Shown in pieces: positions 34,637 through 43,966 of a DNA stretch of 64,000 nucleotides (the first letter of the stretch is position 1; the number at the start of each line of letters is the position of its first letter). Under the pieces are notes generated by a model, which was not told the origin of the DNA, searched no databases, and saw nothing but the letters and a program-made list of their open reading frames with translations. The position numbers and the translations under genes are program-made. The stretch is from Halobellus limi (lineage in GTDB: Archaea > Halobacteriota > Halobacteria > Halobacteriales > Haloferacaceae), in the NCBI RefSeq assembly GCF_004799685.1, contig NZ_CP031311.1:620001-684000 (forward strand). Reading direction: 5' to 3'.

Positions 34637-35434
34637 TTACAACCCGGTCGGATGGTCGAGCACGGTCGTCTCGATTCCCCACTCCGAGACGAGGTCCGAA
34701 AGCGCTCCGACGCCGAACGTCTCCGTCGCGTAGTGACCGGCGAGGAAGACGTTGACGCCCGCCTCGCGGGCCTCGTGGTACACCTGCTGTTTGCCCTCGC
34801 CGGTGACGAGGGCGTCGACGCCGGCGTCGGCCGCCTCGCCGAGCCAGTCGACGCCGGACCCGGTCACGATGGCGACGTCTCGGATCTCCTCGGGACCGAA
34901 GTCGAGGACCCGCGGCTCCCGTCCGCCGGTGTCGAGGCCGGCGAGTCGCTCCCGCAGTTCCGCGACGTCGTAGGCGTCCGACGCGCGGCCGCGCTGCCCG
35001 ATCGTGACGGGCCCCAGCGTCCCGAACGGCTCGCGGGAGTCGACGTCGAGGCCGAGGAAGTCGGCGAGGCCGGCGGCGTTCCCGAGTTCCCCGTGGCCGT
35101 CGAGCGGGAGGTGCGAGACGTACAGCGCGAGGTCGTTCTCGACGAGGGCGGCGACGTTCTCGTACTCGCGGCCGGTCACGCGGTCGAGGCCGCCCCAGAC
35201 GAGGCCGTGGTGCGTCACGAGCACGTCGGCGCCCGCCGCGGCCGCGTCCTCGATCGTCGCCGCCGCGGCGTCGACGGCGAAGGCGACGTGGTCGACCGCC
35301 GGCGACGAGTCGCGCCCGGTGCGGGCGGGGTCGCCGGGGCCGACCTGGAGGCCGTTCGCGCTGGCGTCGACGTCGGCGTAGGCGTCGGTGTCGAGTCGCT
35401 CGTCGAGCCTGTCGGTGAGCGTCGAGAGTTCCAT
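34637..35434 (-). CDS. Nif3-like dinuclear metal centre protein (YbgI/DUF34)
   Basis: A 265-residue member of the Nif3/YbgI family. Metal ligands are visible as the His pair in VLVTHHGLVWGG, and the C-terminal His and Glu in LAGHYATETFG. The family is near universal but its reaction is unsettled; GTP cyclohydrolase-like or metal-chaperone roles have been proposed. It sits between the hypusine enzyme genes on the same strand, followed by repeats at the agmatinase 3' end. Confidence 0.9.
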   Translation of the reverse strand: MELSTLTDRLDERLDTDAYADVDASANGLQVGPGDPARTGRDSSPAVDHVAFAVDAAAATIEDAAAAGADVLVTHHGLVWGGLDRVTGREYENVAALVENDLALYVSHLPLDGHGELGNAAGLADFLGLDVDSREPFGTLGPVTIGQRGRASDAYDVAELRERLAGLDTGGREPRVLDFGPEEIRDVAIVTGSGVDWLGEAADAGVDALVTGEGKQQVYHEAREAGVNVFLAGHYATETFGVGALSDLVSEWGIETTVLDHPTGL

Positions 35435-35487
35435 ACCCCGGCCGACGGCGCCCGGACGCTTGTATCTGTATGGACCGATCGGCGCGA

Positions 35488-35556
35488 CGGGCGCTATCCG
35501 TCGTTGCCTGCGACAGCGCTATCCGTCGGTTCGACGGGCGCTATCCGTCGGTGTGT
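35488..35556 (-). repeat. Three copies of the agmatinase 3' end
   Basis: The word CTATCCGTCG occurs at 35494, 35519 and 35541. The copy at 35541 is the real stop and last codons (HTDG-stop) of the agmatinase gene; the two downstream copies each keep the TAG, with spacings of 22 and 25 bases. They are flanked by GCGC on the plus strand in every case. Confidence 0.75.
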
Positions 35557-36422
35557 GAGAACACGAACTCCCGACAGAGCTTCGCCGCCAGCGACGCCGC
35601 CTGGCCGTCGTCGCGGTCGTTGACCTCCACGACGTCGAACCCCTCGGCGTGCGGGGCGACCGTCCGCACGACGTCGCGCATCTCTCGCGGCTCCAGCCCG
35701 AACGGCTCCGGCGTGCCGGTCCCCGGCGCGAACCCCGGGTCCGCGGCGTCGACGTCGACGCTCAGGTACGCGCTGCGCCCGTCGAGGTGGGCTTCGAGGT
35801 CGAAGTCGGCGACGTCCTCGGGGGCGACGACGGTCACGTCGTCGCGCTCGGCGCGCTCCCACTCCTCAGGAGACCCGGTCCGCGCGCCGAGGACGACGAC
35901 CTCCCCGACGTCGGCTTCGACGCCGGCGTCCGCTCCGTTGGCCGCGCTGTCGTCGTCTGCGTCGTCGACGCCGTTGTCTCGCCTCCCTTCCAGAACTCGC
36001 CGCGTCACGGTCGCGTGGCTGTACGCGTTGCCGTCGTACGCCTCGCGGAGGTCCAGATGCGCGTCGAGGCAGACGAACACGTCCGGCGCGACGGCCTCGA
36101 CGCCGGCCGCGGTGACGGTGTGTTCGCCGCCCAGGAGGAGCGGGACGGCCCCCTCGCGGACGACGGCTCGGAGTTCGCCCGAGAGCCACGTCAGGTACTC
36201 CGCGGCGTCGTCCCAGGCGCGGACATCGCCGTAGTCGTGGACGGAACAGTCAGAAAAACGCAGGTCGGTTCGCCGGTCGTAGTCGTCGAACGGCCGGGCG
36301 AACCGCCGGATTCTCTCGGGACCGAATCGGGTCCCGGGTCGGAACGTTGTCGAGATATCCAGCGGGGCGCCCACGACGACGTACGCGGCGTCGGCACGCG
36401 ATGCGGTCGCCCCTGGGAACAT
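35541..36422 (-). CDS. speB: Agmatinase / ureohydrolase family protein
   Basis: A 293-residue manganese ureohydrolase. Metal-binding signatures are GGEHTVTAAG, CLDAHLDLREAY and SVDVDAADPGFAPGTGTPEP. An acidic insert (DADDDSAANGADAGVEAD) lies around residue 160. Agmatinase normally gives putrescine and urea. In haloarchaea, enzymes of this family beside aIF5A are thought to process an agmatine-modified lysine during hypusine formation. The gene starts 6 bases after aIF5A, supporting that role, though strict agmatine hydrolysis is not excluded. Confidence 0.88.
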   Translation of the reverse strand: MFPGATASRADAAYVVVGAPLDISTTFRPGTRFGPERIRRFARPFDDYDRRTDLRFSDCSVHDYGDVRAWDDAAEYLTWLSGELRAVVREGAVPLLLGGEHTVTAAGVEAVAPDVFVCLDAHLDLREAYDGNAYSHATVTRRVLEGRRDNGVDDADDDSAANGADAGVEADVGEVVVLGARTGSPEEWERAERDDVTVVAPEDVADFDLEAHLDGRSAYLSVDVDAADPGFAPGTGTPEPFGLEPREMRDVVRTVAPHAEGFDVVEVNDRDDGQAASLAAKLCREFVFSHTDG

Positions 36423-36428
36423 CGCCGA

Positions 36429-36803
36429 TCAGACGATCTTCCGCTGGCCCTCGTACTCGAGGTACTCGATCTCGTCGTCGGGCGAGAGGTCTTCGCCCTC
36501 GGGGATGCGCATCGTGAACGTCTGGTAGGTCTCGAGGTCCATAATCTGGGCGTCGCCGTCGGTGACGGAGACGACCTGGCCCTGCTTTCGCTCGATGATC
36601 GGCACCCACACCTTCGCGTCGACCGGCTGACTCAGCGAGCGCTTCTTGTCGTCGAAGACTCCCTTCCCCTCGACGCGGGCCTTGGCGCTGCCGTGCTTGC
36701 CGGGCTTCGCGGTGCTGTAGGCGTTGATCTTACACGGCGAGTCGTCCATCATCACGTAGCTGCCTTCCTGCAGTTCGCGGACCTGCTTCTGCTCTTTCGG
36801 CAT
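36429..36803 (-). CDS. Translation factor aIF5A (hypusine-containing)
   Basis: A 124-residue factor that helps ribosomes through difficult peptide bonds. The hypusine loop [17 protein letters not shown] is at residues ~30-46, with the modified Lys in GKHG. The SH3-like N-domain and OB-fold C-domain are both full length. Start [17 protein letters not shown] at 36803 is the family start. It is followed after 6 bases by agmatinase on the same strand. Confidence 0.96.
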   Translation of the reverse strand: MPKEQKQVRELQEGSYVMMDDSPCKINAYSTAKPGKHGSAKARVEGKGVFDDKKRSLSQPVDAKVWVPIIERKQGQVVSVTDGDAQIMDLETYQTFTMRIPEGEDLSPDDEIEYLEYEGQRKIV

Positions 36804-36827
36804 ACGTCGGGATTGTCGTGTGGTCGG

Positions 36828-36833
36828 TATAAA
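36828..36833 (-). promoter_or_regulatory. TATA box of the aIF5A-agmatinase operon
   Basis: TATAAA (plus strand; TTTATA in gene direction) lies 25 bases upstream of the aIF5A ATG. This spacing predicts an almost leaderless transcript, as is usual in haloarchaea. Confidence 0.65.
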
Positions 36834-36992
36834 CGGTTTGGAAACGGCCCGTGGCTTCGGTGAGACCCCGGAACTCCCCGACTCCCACGTCGTGGTTGCT
36901 GCGAGTCGGCAGCGTCGTGACGATCTGTCTCGGTGAGCGGAATCCCTGCCGGCGCCTGTCGACACCAGCCGTGAAAACGGTCGCAGTAACCA

Positions 36993-37436
36993 CTATCGAG
37001 CGTCCTCGGGTTCGCCCTCGGCCGGGCGCCGTCCCGCGTGCTCGTCAGATCGCCCGCGCGTATCGTCCCGCCGCCGCGTGAGGCTCCCGAGCGCGCCGGC
37101 CGCCACGTTCGGGAGGCTCGCGCTCAGGAGGATCGCCGCGGTCGCCTCGCCCGCCGTGTCGAGGAGCGGGAGCAGGAACTCGATCGGGAACGGCAGCGGC
37201 GCGTCGGTGACGACCGAGAGCGCGACCAGCCCCGGGATCAGGACGATCCCCCACGCCATCGCGGACATGAGTCCGTGCCAGGCCCCCTCGGCGGGTTCCT
37301 CGCCGGCGAGGTACCCCGCGAGCGCGCTCCCGGCGAGGCCGCCGACGAGCGTCACCCGCCCGGTCGCGGCGAAGACGAGCGCCTCGCTGCAGGCCGCGAG
37401 TGCGAACCCGCCCGCGACGGCCCGCCATCGCGTCAT
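36993..37436 (-). CDS. DUF5518-like small membrane protein
   Basis: A 147-residue protein with four hydrophobic segments: residues ~4-25, 30-48, 65-88 and 100-125. Glycine-rich turns (GGLAGSALAGYLAGEE) are typical of the haloarchaeal DUF5518 family, to which I assign it tentatively. The C-terminal 25 residues are polar. The start at 37436 gives a compact N-terminus; an in-frame start at 37478 is possible. Function unknown. Confidence 0.7.
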   Translation of the reverse strand: MTRWRAVAGGFALAACSEALVFAATGRVTLVGGLAGSALAGYLAGEEPAEGAWHGLMSAMAWGIVLIPGLVALSVVTDAPLPFPIEFLLPLLDTAGEATAAILLSASLPNVAAGALGSLTRRRDDTRGRSDEHAGRRPAEGEPEDAR

Positions 37437-37578
37437 ACCCGCGACGTCGTCGGTCCACCGGATAAATCCACGTGTCAAATACTCAATGGTGATAACGCGG
37501 TGGCGATCGCTTCCGGGTCGGCAGGAATGTACTGGCGGTCGACTTCGGTCTGGAAAACGGTGTCGAGGGGTGCGACAG

Positions 37579-39258
37579 CTACTCCCGGCCGCGCCGCTCG
37601 CGCATGCTCTGTCGCGTGAACTGCGGTTTCGCGCGGATCCCCTTCTTCCGACGGAACGACCGGTACAGCGCCACCAGCGCCGGTAGCGTCAACACGGCGG
37701 CGACGGCCGCCGGAACCACGCTCGCGCCCTCGAACGCGTAGAGGATCGCCGTCGAAAGCGCCCCCACCGCGACGAAGAGGCCGTAGACGATCCGGCGTGC
37801 GAGCCGATCCAGCACGTCGTTCTCGTCTTCGAGCCGGACGTTGATCGAGAGGTTCTCGTTCTCGACGCGGTCGAGCGTCCGGTTGAGCTTCGGCGGCACC
37901 TCGAACAGCGCCCGGGAGGTCTCCTGGACCTGTTTCCCGCCCTTCTGAATCAACTGTTTCGCCGTCTCCTCGTAGTAGCCCTCCTCTTCGAGGTAGTCGG
38001 TCGCGACGGAGATGAAGTCGAAGTCGGGGTCCAGCGTCACGCAGACGCCCTCGACGACGGTCGCGACCCGGAGCACCAACGCGAGGTTCTGGGGCAGTCT
38101 GAGCGGGAACTCGTAGATCGTCGACTCGACCTGTTCGATGATCTGCTGGACGCGGTACTGTTCGATGTCCTCCCCGCGGGCGTCGGCGATGGCCAGTTCC
38201 ATCACGTCGCCCATCACCTGCCGGTCGGCCTCCGGCGAGAGCGTCCCCATCTCGACGAGCGTGTCTAAGATGGCGTCGATGTTCTGGTTCGCGACGGCGA
38301 CGTAGAAGTCGATGATCTTCTCCTGGATGAACGGGTCGACCCGCCCCGACATCCCGAAGTCGTAGAAGATGATCTCGCCGGCGTCGGTGACCGCCAGGTT
38401 CCCCGGGTGGGGGTCGGCGTGGAAGACGCCGTCGTCGACGATCATCTGGAGGTAGACGCGCTGGAGCGTCGTCGCCAACTGCGTCCGGTCGAGCCCCTTC
38501 TCGTCGAGCGTCTCGACGTCGTTGATCTTCGTTCCCGGCAGGTACTCCATCGTGAGCACGCGCGGGCCGGACCGCGCGTCGATCGGCCGCGGGATCCGGA
38601 TCTCCGGGCTGTCGGCGAAGTTCGACTTGATCTCTTCGAGGATGCGCTTCTCCCGACTGTAGTCCATCTCCTGGCGGATCGTCTTCGCGAACTCGTCGGC
38701 GAGGTTCTCCAGGGAGAACGCCCGGCCCTGCCCGATGAACCGGCGGATGAGCGGCAGCGACCACCGAACGACGCGGAGGTCGGCCTCGACGAGTTCCTCG
38801 ATCCCCGGTCGGCGGACCTTCACGGCGACCGGGTCGCCCTCGTACCGCGCGGTGTAGACCTGCCCCAGGCTCGCGCCGCTGATCGGCTCGCGGTCGAAGT
38901 CCTCGAACGCGTCGTCCACGGGGCCGAGTTCCGCTTCGAGGACCTGCCGCGACTCCTCCCAGGGGGCCGGCGGAACGTCGTCCTGGAGGCTCGACAGCAC
39001 GTCGATGTACTCCGCCGGGAGGATGTCCGGCCGCGTCGAGAGCAGTTGCCCGAGCTTGATGAACGTCGGCCCCAGCGTCAAGAGCGAGTCCAGGAGGATC
39101 TCTGCGCGTTCGATGCGTGTCTCGGTGTCGACGCGTCGGCTCCCGCCGAAGACGACGTACTTCCGCCGGTCACGGGTGTACGCGACGATCAGCGGGAAGA
39201 ACTGTCGGACGACGACGAGGAATCGCCAGTACGCGCGGAGGTTCACCAGCGTGACCAC
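37579..39258 (-). CDS. UbiB/AarF/ABC1 family atypical protein kinase
   Basis: A 559-residue membrane-associated kinase-like ATPase. UbiB landmarks are GPTFIKLGQLLSTRPDILP (KxGQ motif), SGASLGQVYTARY (Ala-rich loop), PVAVKVRRPG and HADPHPGNLAVTD with IIFYDFGMSG. Two C-terminal transmembrane helices (~500-540) are present. In other organisms the family supports quinone synthesis; in haloarchaea menaquinone is a likely beneficiary (inference). The start is uncertain: GTG 39258 is chosen, GTG 39246 is close. It follows hsp20 by 7 bases. Confidence 0.9.
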   Translation of the reverse strand: MVTLVNLRAYWRFLVVVRQFFPLIVAYTRDRRKYVVFGGSRRVDTETRIERAEILLDSLLTLGPTFIKLGQLLSTRPDILPAEYIDVLSSLQDDVPPAPWEESRQVLEAELGPVDDAFEDFDREPISGASLGQVYTARYEGDPVAVKVRRPGIEELVEADLRVVRWSLPLIRRFIGQGRAFSLENLADEFAKTIRQEMDYSREKRILEEIKSNFADSPEIRIPRPIDARSGPRVLTMEYLPGTKINDVETLDEKGLDRTQLATTLQRVYLQMIVDDGVFHADPHPGNLAVTDAGEIIFYDFGMSGRVDPFIQEKIIDFYVAVANQNIDAILDTLVEMGTLSPEADRQVMGDVMELAIADARGEDIEQYRVQQIIEQVESTIYEFPLRLPQNLALVLRVATVVEGVCVTLDPDFDFISVATDYLEEEGYYEETAKQLIQKGGKQVQETSRALFEVPPKLNRTLDRVENENLSINVRLEDENDVLDRLARRIVYGLFVAVGALSTAILYAFEGASVVPAAVAAVLTLPALVALYRSFRRKKGIRAKPQFTRQSMRERRGRE

Positions 39259-39265
39259 CCGGCGG

Positions 39266-39634
39266 TTACGCGTCGTCTCCGGCCGACGTGATCGGGATCG
39301 TCTCGCCCGCCGCGGCGTCCCGCTTCGGGAGCGTGACGGTGAAGACGCCGCGTTCGACCTCCGCGGTGGCCCCCGCACCGGTCGCGTCCGGCGGCAGCGG
39401 CAGCTCGGCGTCGATGAACAGCGAGCGCCCCTCCTCGACGTAGGCGAACGACGCCGGGACGTCCTTCTCTCGTCTCGCTTCGACGACGAGCCGGCCGCGA
39501 TCGACGCGCATCTCGGCGGTCTCGGCCGTCACTCCGGGGAGATCGAGCACGATCCGGTAGGCGTCCTCGGACTCCAGCAGGTCGGCGAACACCGACTCCG
39601 GGAGTTCCCGAAGCGCGTCCCGCAGTGTTGTCAT
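39266..39634 (-). CDS. Hsp20/alpha-crystallin family small heat shock protein
   Basis: A 122-residue protein with the alpha-crystallin beta-sandwich: AYRIVLDLPGVTAETAEMRV, a central LVVEARRE strand, and GVFTVTLPKRD near the end. It lacks a long N-terminal arm and a clear C-terminal IxI motif, so it may form small oligomers. It is followed closely by the UbiB-family gene on the same strand. Confidence 0.87.
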   Translation of the reverse strand: MTTLRDALRELPESVFADLLESEDAYRIVLDLPGVTAETAEMRVDRGRLVVEARREKDVPASFAYVEEGRSLFIDAELPLPPDATGAGATAEVERGVFTVTLPKRDAAAGETIPITSAGDDA

Positions 39635-39854
39635 ACACGCCGCTAGGGACGGCGGGTCGAAAAAGCCCGCGGTTGTTCCCCGGGACGTCGGCCACAAGAG
39701 CTACAAGCACCGATTTCCGTCGGTCCGCTCGAACGCGACTCGACCGTCTCCGAACCGTCAGTCCGGCTCCGAACGCCGCCGGACGCGACGAGGCGACTCC
39801 GAACCGGCGGCGCGTGCCGCGGCTCTTTTTGTACTCGCGACCGCAACGTCACGT

Positions 39855-41207
39855 ATGGATTCTGCGGACACCGACGACACGCCGCCCGAGCGCCAGTCGG
39901 CCGGGTTCAAGGACCGAACCCGGATCGACGCCGCCCGCCGCACGCTGCTCGACGCGGCGACGCCGCACGACCGAACCGAACGGCTCTCGCTCGTCCCCGC
40001 GGACGGCCGCGCGCTCGCCGAACCGATCGCCTCCGAACGCGCGGTCCCCGACTACGAGCGCTCGGCGATGGACGGCTGGGCGGTCCGCGCCCGCGACACC
40101 TTCGGCGCGTCGGACCGCTCGCCCGGTATCCTGCGCGTCGCCGACGGGGAGGCCGAGTCCGTCCCCGAGGCGTCCGTCGGCCCCGAGACCGCCGTCCGCG
40201 TCCACACCGGCAGCGAACTCCCCGAGGGGGCCGACGCCGTCGTGATGATCGAACACGCCGAGCGCGTCGGCGACGACCTCGAGGTTTTCGACGCCGTCAC
40301 CGAGGGCGAGAACGTCGCCCCCGTCGGCGAGGACGTCGCCGAGGGGCAGGAACTCTTCGAGCCGGGCCACCGGCTCCGCCCCTCCGATCTCGGCCTCCTG
40401 AAGTCCGTCGGCGTCGACCGCGTGAGCGTCTACGAGCGGCCGACCGTCGGGGTGATTCCCACGGGCGAGGAGCTGGTACAGGAGGACCCAGACCCCGGCG
40501 AGGTGATCGAGACCAACGGCCTCACCGTCTCCCGACTGGTCGAGCGCTGGGGCGGCCTCCCCACCTATCGCAACGTCGTCACCGACGACGAGTCGGCGCT
40601 GCGGGCGGCGATCCAGCGCGACCTGACGAAGGACGTCGTCGTGACGACCGGCGGCTCCTCCGTGGGGGCGCGCGACCTCCTCCCGGAGGTCGTCGACGAC
40701 CTCGGGGAGGTGCTCGTCCACGGCGTCGCGCTCAAGCCGGGCCACCCCGTCGCGCTCGGCGTCGTCGAGGAGACGCCCGTCGTGATGCTGCCCGGCTACC
40801 CCGTCGCCGCCATCGTCAACGCCGTGCAGTTCCTCCGGCCGCTCGTGAAACACGTGGGGCATCTCCCCGACGATCCGCAGCCGACGACACGCGCGCGACT
40901 CGCCCGGAAGATCCCGAGCGAACCCGGCGTGCGGACGTTCGCGCGGGTTCGGCTGGGAGACGGCGACGCCACGGCGGCTGACGTCGCCGAGGACGCGACG
41001 GGGGCTGACGCCGACGCGACGGCGGCCGAGACCGACAGCGAACCGGAGGGCGGCGACCTCCCCGAGGCGACGCCGACCCGCGCGTCCGGGTCGGGCGTCC
41101 TCTCCTCGGTGGCGCTCGCGGACGGTTGGGTCGTCGTCCCCGAGGGCCGCGAGGGCTACGACGCGGGCGAGACCGTCACCGTCGAGCACTGGGAGTGGTC
41201 GGCGTGA
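39855..41207 (+). CDS. moeA: Molybdopterin molybdenumtransferase MoeA (paralogue 1)
   Basis: A 450-residue enzyme that inserts molybdate or tungstate into adenylylated molybdopterin. Conserved MoeA segments are YERSAMDGWAVRARDTFG, TGSELPEGADAVVMIEHAE, GVIPTGEELVQ and VVVTTGGSSVGARD. A Thr/Asp/Ala-rich acidic insert lies at ~375-400. It is coupled to the second moeA by a GTGA overlap. In archaea two MoeA copies are thought to divide molybdenum and tungsten loading. Confidence 0.93.
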   Translation: MDSADTDDTPPERQSAGFKDRTRIDAARRTLLDAATPHDRTERLSLVPADGRALAEPIASERAVPDYERSAMDGWAVRARDTFGASDRSPGILRVADGEAESVPEASVGPETAVRVHTGSELPEGADAVVMIEHAERVGDDLEVFDAVTEGENVAPVGEDVAEGQELFEPGHRLRPSDLGLLKSVGVDRVSVYERPTVGVIPTGEELVQEDPDPGEVIETNGLTVSRLVERWGGLPTYRNVVTDDESALRAAIQRDLTKDVVVTTGGSSVGARDLLPEVVDDLGEVLVHGVALKPGHPVALGVVEETPVVMLPGYPVAAIVNAVQFLRPLVKHVGHLPDDPQPTTRARLARKIPSEPGVRTFARVRLGDGDATAADVAEDATGADADATAAETDSEPEGGDLPEATPTRASGSGVLSSVALADGWVVVPEGREGYDAGETVTVEHWEWSA

Positions 41208-43114
41208 GCGACCGCAAGCAGTTCCGGGACCTCGTCGACCCCGACGTGGCCCACGACGCGATCGAGTCGCTGGACCTCGCTCCCGACGCGGAGACGGTCC
41301 CCCTCGCGGAGGCGCGCGGGCGAGTCCTGGCCGAGCGGATCGACGCCGACCTCGACGTCCCGGGGTTCGACCGCGCGAGCATGGACGGCTACGCCGTCCG
41401 CGGCCGCGACACCTTCGGCGCGGACGAGGTCGATCCGGTCACACTCGACCTCGTCGGGTCCGTTCACGCGGGCACGGAACCCGACGTCGAGGTCGGCGAG
41501 GGCGAGGCGGCCGAGATATCGACCGGCGCGGTGATGCCCGACGGCGCGGACGCGGTCGTGATGGTCGAGCGCACCGAGGAAGTGGGCGAGGCCGTCGCCG
41601 TCCGCACGGCCGTCGCCCCCGGCGACAACGTGATGCTCGCCGGCACCGACGTCGCCGCCGGCGCTCGCGCGCTCGGACCCGGAACCGGACTCACGCCGCG
41701 GGAGATCGGCCTGCTCTCGGCACTCGGGATCGACGAGGTGCCCGTCCGCGGTCGGCCGACGGTCGGCATCGTCTCGACGGGCGACGAACTCGTCCGGCCG
41801 GGCGAGGAGCTCCGCAGCGAGCGCGGCGAGATCTACGACGTCAACAGCTACACCATCGCCGCGGGCGTCGAGGAGGCGGGCGGCGAGGCGGAACTGTACC
41901 CGCACGCCGGCGACGACTACGAGCAGATGGAACGGCTGCTCGTCGAGGCCGCCGAGGAGTGCGACCTCGTGCTCTCCTCGGGGTCGACCTCCGCCTCGGC
42001 GGTCGACGTCATCTACCGGGTGATCGAAGAGCGCGGCGACCTGCTCTTGCACGGGGTCGCGGTCAAGCCCGGAAAACCGATGCTCGTCGGCGAACTCGAA
42101 GACAGCGCCTACGTCGGCCTGCCCGGCTACCCCGTCTCCGCGCTCACCATCTTCCGGACGTTCGTCGCGCCCGCGATCCGCGAGGCCGCCGGGCTCCCCG
42201 AATCGCAGATCGCGACCGTCCGGGGGCGGATGGCCGTCCGCGAGCGCTACGCGGAGGGACGGCTCCGCCTGATGCCCGTCGGCCTCCTCGCCGACGAGGC
42301 GGGCGAGACGCTCGTCTATCCGGTCGACAAGGGGTCGGGGGCGACGACGTCGCTCGTCGAGGCCGACGGCGTCGTCGCGGTCGATCCCGACACCGAGTAC
42401 CTCGACGAGGGCGAAGCCGTCGACGTGCAACTGTTCTCGCCGGACGTGCGCGCGCCGACGCTGCTCGCCGTCGGCGAGGACGACCCCGCGCTCTCTCGGC
42501 TGCTGGACCGGCTGGAGAACCCGCGATTCCTCCCGGTGGGGAGCCGCGAGGGGCTCCGACGGCTCGGCGGCGGCGTGCCCGACGTCGCGGTCGTCGCCGG
42601 ACCGGTCGAACGCGACGTCGACAGCGTCGACCTCGGCGGGTGGACCCGCGAGTGGGGACTGGTCGTCCCCGACGGCAACCCCGCGGAGGTCGGGGGGCTC
42701 GCCGACCTCGTCGATCGCGACCTCGCGTTCCACAACCGCGGCCGCGACGCCGGCGTCCGCGCGAGCCTCGACGCCGCTATCGAGGAACTGGCCGCCGAAC
42801 GCGGCGTCTCCCGGGCGGAACTCGCCGACGCGATCCGCGGCTACGAGATCGGCTCGAAGGGGTTCGAGAGCCCCGCCCGCGCTGTCGCCCGCGGCGACGC
42901 CGACGCGGGTCTCGGCCTCCGGGCGACCGCGGAGAAACTCGGACTCGGGTTCGTCTCGCTCGGGACCGAGTCGGTCGGCATCCGTGCGAACCCGGACCGA
43001 ACGGAGAAACCGGGCGTCGAGGAACTGTCCGAAGCGCTCGAAACCGCGGGCGAGGACGGACTGTTCGCGTCGCTCGCGGGGTACGAGGCGTCGTCGCTGT
43101 CGTCGGAACGGTAA
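41204..43114 (+). CDS. moeA: MoeA (paralogue 2) fused to a periplasmic-binding-like domain
   Basis: A 636-residue fusion. Residues ~1-410 are MoeA (FDRASMDGYAVRGRDTFGAD, ISTGAVMPDGADAVVMVER, GIVSTGDELVRPG, GLPGYPVSALTIFRTF). Residues ~425-636 resemble the LysR-substrate/PBP-like domain that occurs with MoeA in archaea (SREGLRRLGGGVPDVAVVAG, LGLRATAEKLGLGFVSLGTE). The latter may bind molybdate, tungstate or a pterin. Starts at GTG 41204, overlapping the first moeA stop. One operon. Confidence 0.92.
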   Translation: MSDRKQFRDLVDPDVAHDAIESLDLAPDAETVPLAEARGRVLAERIDADLDVPGFDRASMDGYAVRGRDTFGADEVDPVTLDLVGSVHAGTEPDVEVGEGEAAEISTGAVMPDGADAVVMVERTEEVGEAVAVRTAVAPGDNVMLAGTDVAAGARALGPGTGLTPREIGLLSALGIDEVPVRGRPTVGIVSTGDELVRPGEELRSERGEIYDVNSYTIAAGVEEAGGEAELYPHAGDDYEQMERLLVEAAEECDLVLSSGSTSASAVDVIYRVIEERGDLLLHGVAVKPGKPMLVGELEDSAYVGLPGYPVSALTIFRTFVAPAIREAAGLPESQIATVRGRMAVRERYAEGRLRLMPVGLLADEAGETLVYPVDKGSGATTSLVEADGVVAVDPDTEYLDEGEAVDVQLFSPDVRAPTLLAVGEDDPALSRLLDRLENPRFLPVGSREGLRRLGGGVPDVAVVAGPVERDVDSVDLGGWTREWGLVVPDGNPAEVGGLADLVDRDLAFHNRGRDAGVRASLDAAIEELAAERGVSRAELADAIRGYEIGSKGFESPARAVARGDADAGLGLRATAEKLGLGFVSLGTESVGIRANPDRTEKPGVEELSEALETAGEDGLFASLAGYEASSLSSER

Positions 43115-43126
43115 GCGTCGCGACGT

Positions 43127-43849
43127 CTACGGTCCCGGTTCGGCTTCGACGGTCCCGCCGTCGGCGGCGACGTCGAAGCCGCGGTCCGGAAGCGAGAGTT
43201 CGTCGAACGAGGAGACGCGGTGATCGGCGAGGACGCAGCGCCCCCGGTGCTCCGGCGAGTGCCGCTCGACGTGGATGCCGTCGAGTCCGGCGTTCCAGGC
43301 CGCGCCGACGTCGCTCGCGCCGTCGCCGGCGAGGACGCCGCGGCCGGGACGGGACGGATGCAGGCCGAGCCGTTCGATCGCCCGGTGGACCGGGCCGGGA
43401 TCCGGCTTCCAGCCGGTCTCGGCGGTGCAGGAGACGAACGCGTCGAACCAGTCGCCGACGTCGAGGTGCTCGACGACCGGTTCGGCGAGGAACTCCTGGC
43501 AGTGGGTCACGACGCCGACGGGCACGTCGGCGGCGACGAGTTCGGAGACGAGGTCGGCGGCGTCGTCGTGGAGGTACGTCGCCTCCGCGCGGGCCTGTGG
43601 ATCTTCGACGGCGTGAAACGCCGGCCAGAACGTCTCGGGGTCGATCCCCCACTCGCGGAGCTGCGGGTCGCGTCCCCCGCCGAGTCCGTGCCAGATGACC
43701 TCCGCCTCGCGGTCGGTGAACTCCCGGCCCACCCTGTCGCCGACGCGGTCGAACACCTCGCGGGTGTACGACCACTCGGCGTCGACGAGCGTGCCGTCGA
43801 GGTCGAACAGCCAGAAGTCGTAGGCGGCGTCGATCGGATCGGCGTTCAT
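43127..43849 (-). CDS. HAD-superfamily hydrolase (phosphatase-like)
   Basis: A 240-residue haloacid dehalogenase-type hydrolase. The nucleophile motif is FDLDGTLVD near residue 15; motif II Thr is in VGVVTHCQEFL, the Lys in GWKPDPGPVH and the acidic pair in LAGDGASDVGAAW. The helical cap lies between residues 25 and 95. Phosphoglycolate phosphatase-like activity is possible but the substrate cannot be told. It converges with moeA. Confidence 0.88.
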   Translation of the reverse strand: MNADPIDAAYDFWLFDLDGTLVDAEWSYTREVFDRVGDRVGREFTDREAEVIWHGLGGGRDPQLREWGIDPETFWPAFHAVEDPQARAEATYLHDDAADLVSELVAADVPVGVVTHCQEFLAEPVVEHLDVGDWFDAFVSCTAETGWKPDPGPVHRAIERLGLHPSRPGRGVLAGDGASDVGAAWNAGLDGIHVERHSPEHRGRCVLADHRVSSFDELSLPDRGFDVAADGGTVEAEPGP

Positions 43850-43966
43850 CGGGCGGAGAGGTACGCCGCGCCCCCGTAAGTGTATTTCGGCGGCGGCGGT
43901 CGGCCGCTCTCGACCGTCGCGACGGCGATCGACTGCGTTTCGACCGTCACGACGGTGTCCCGTCCC

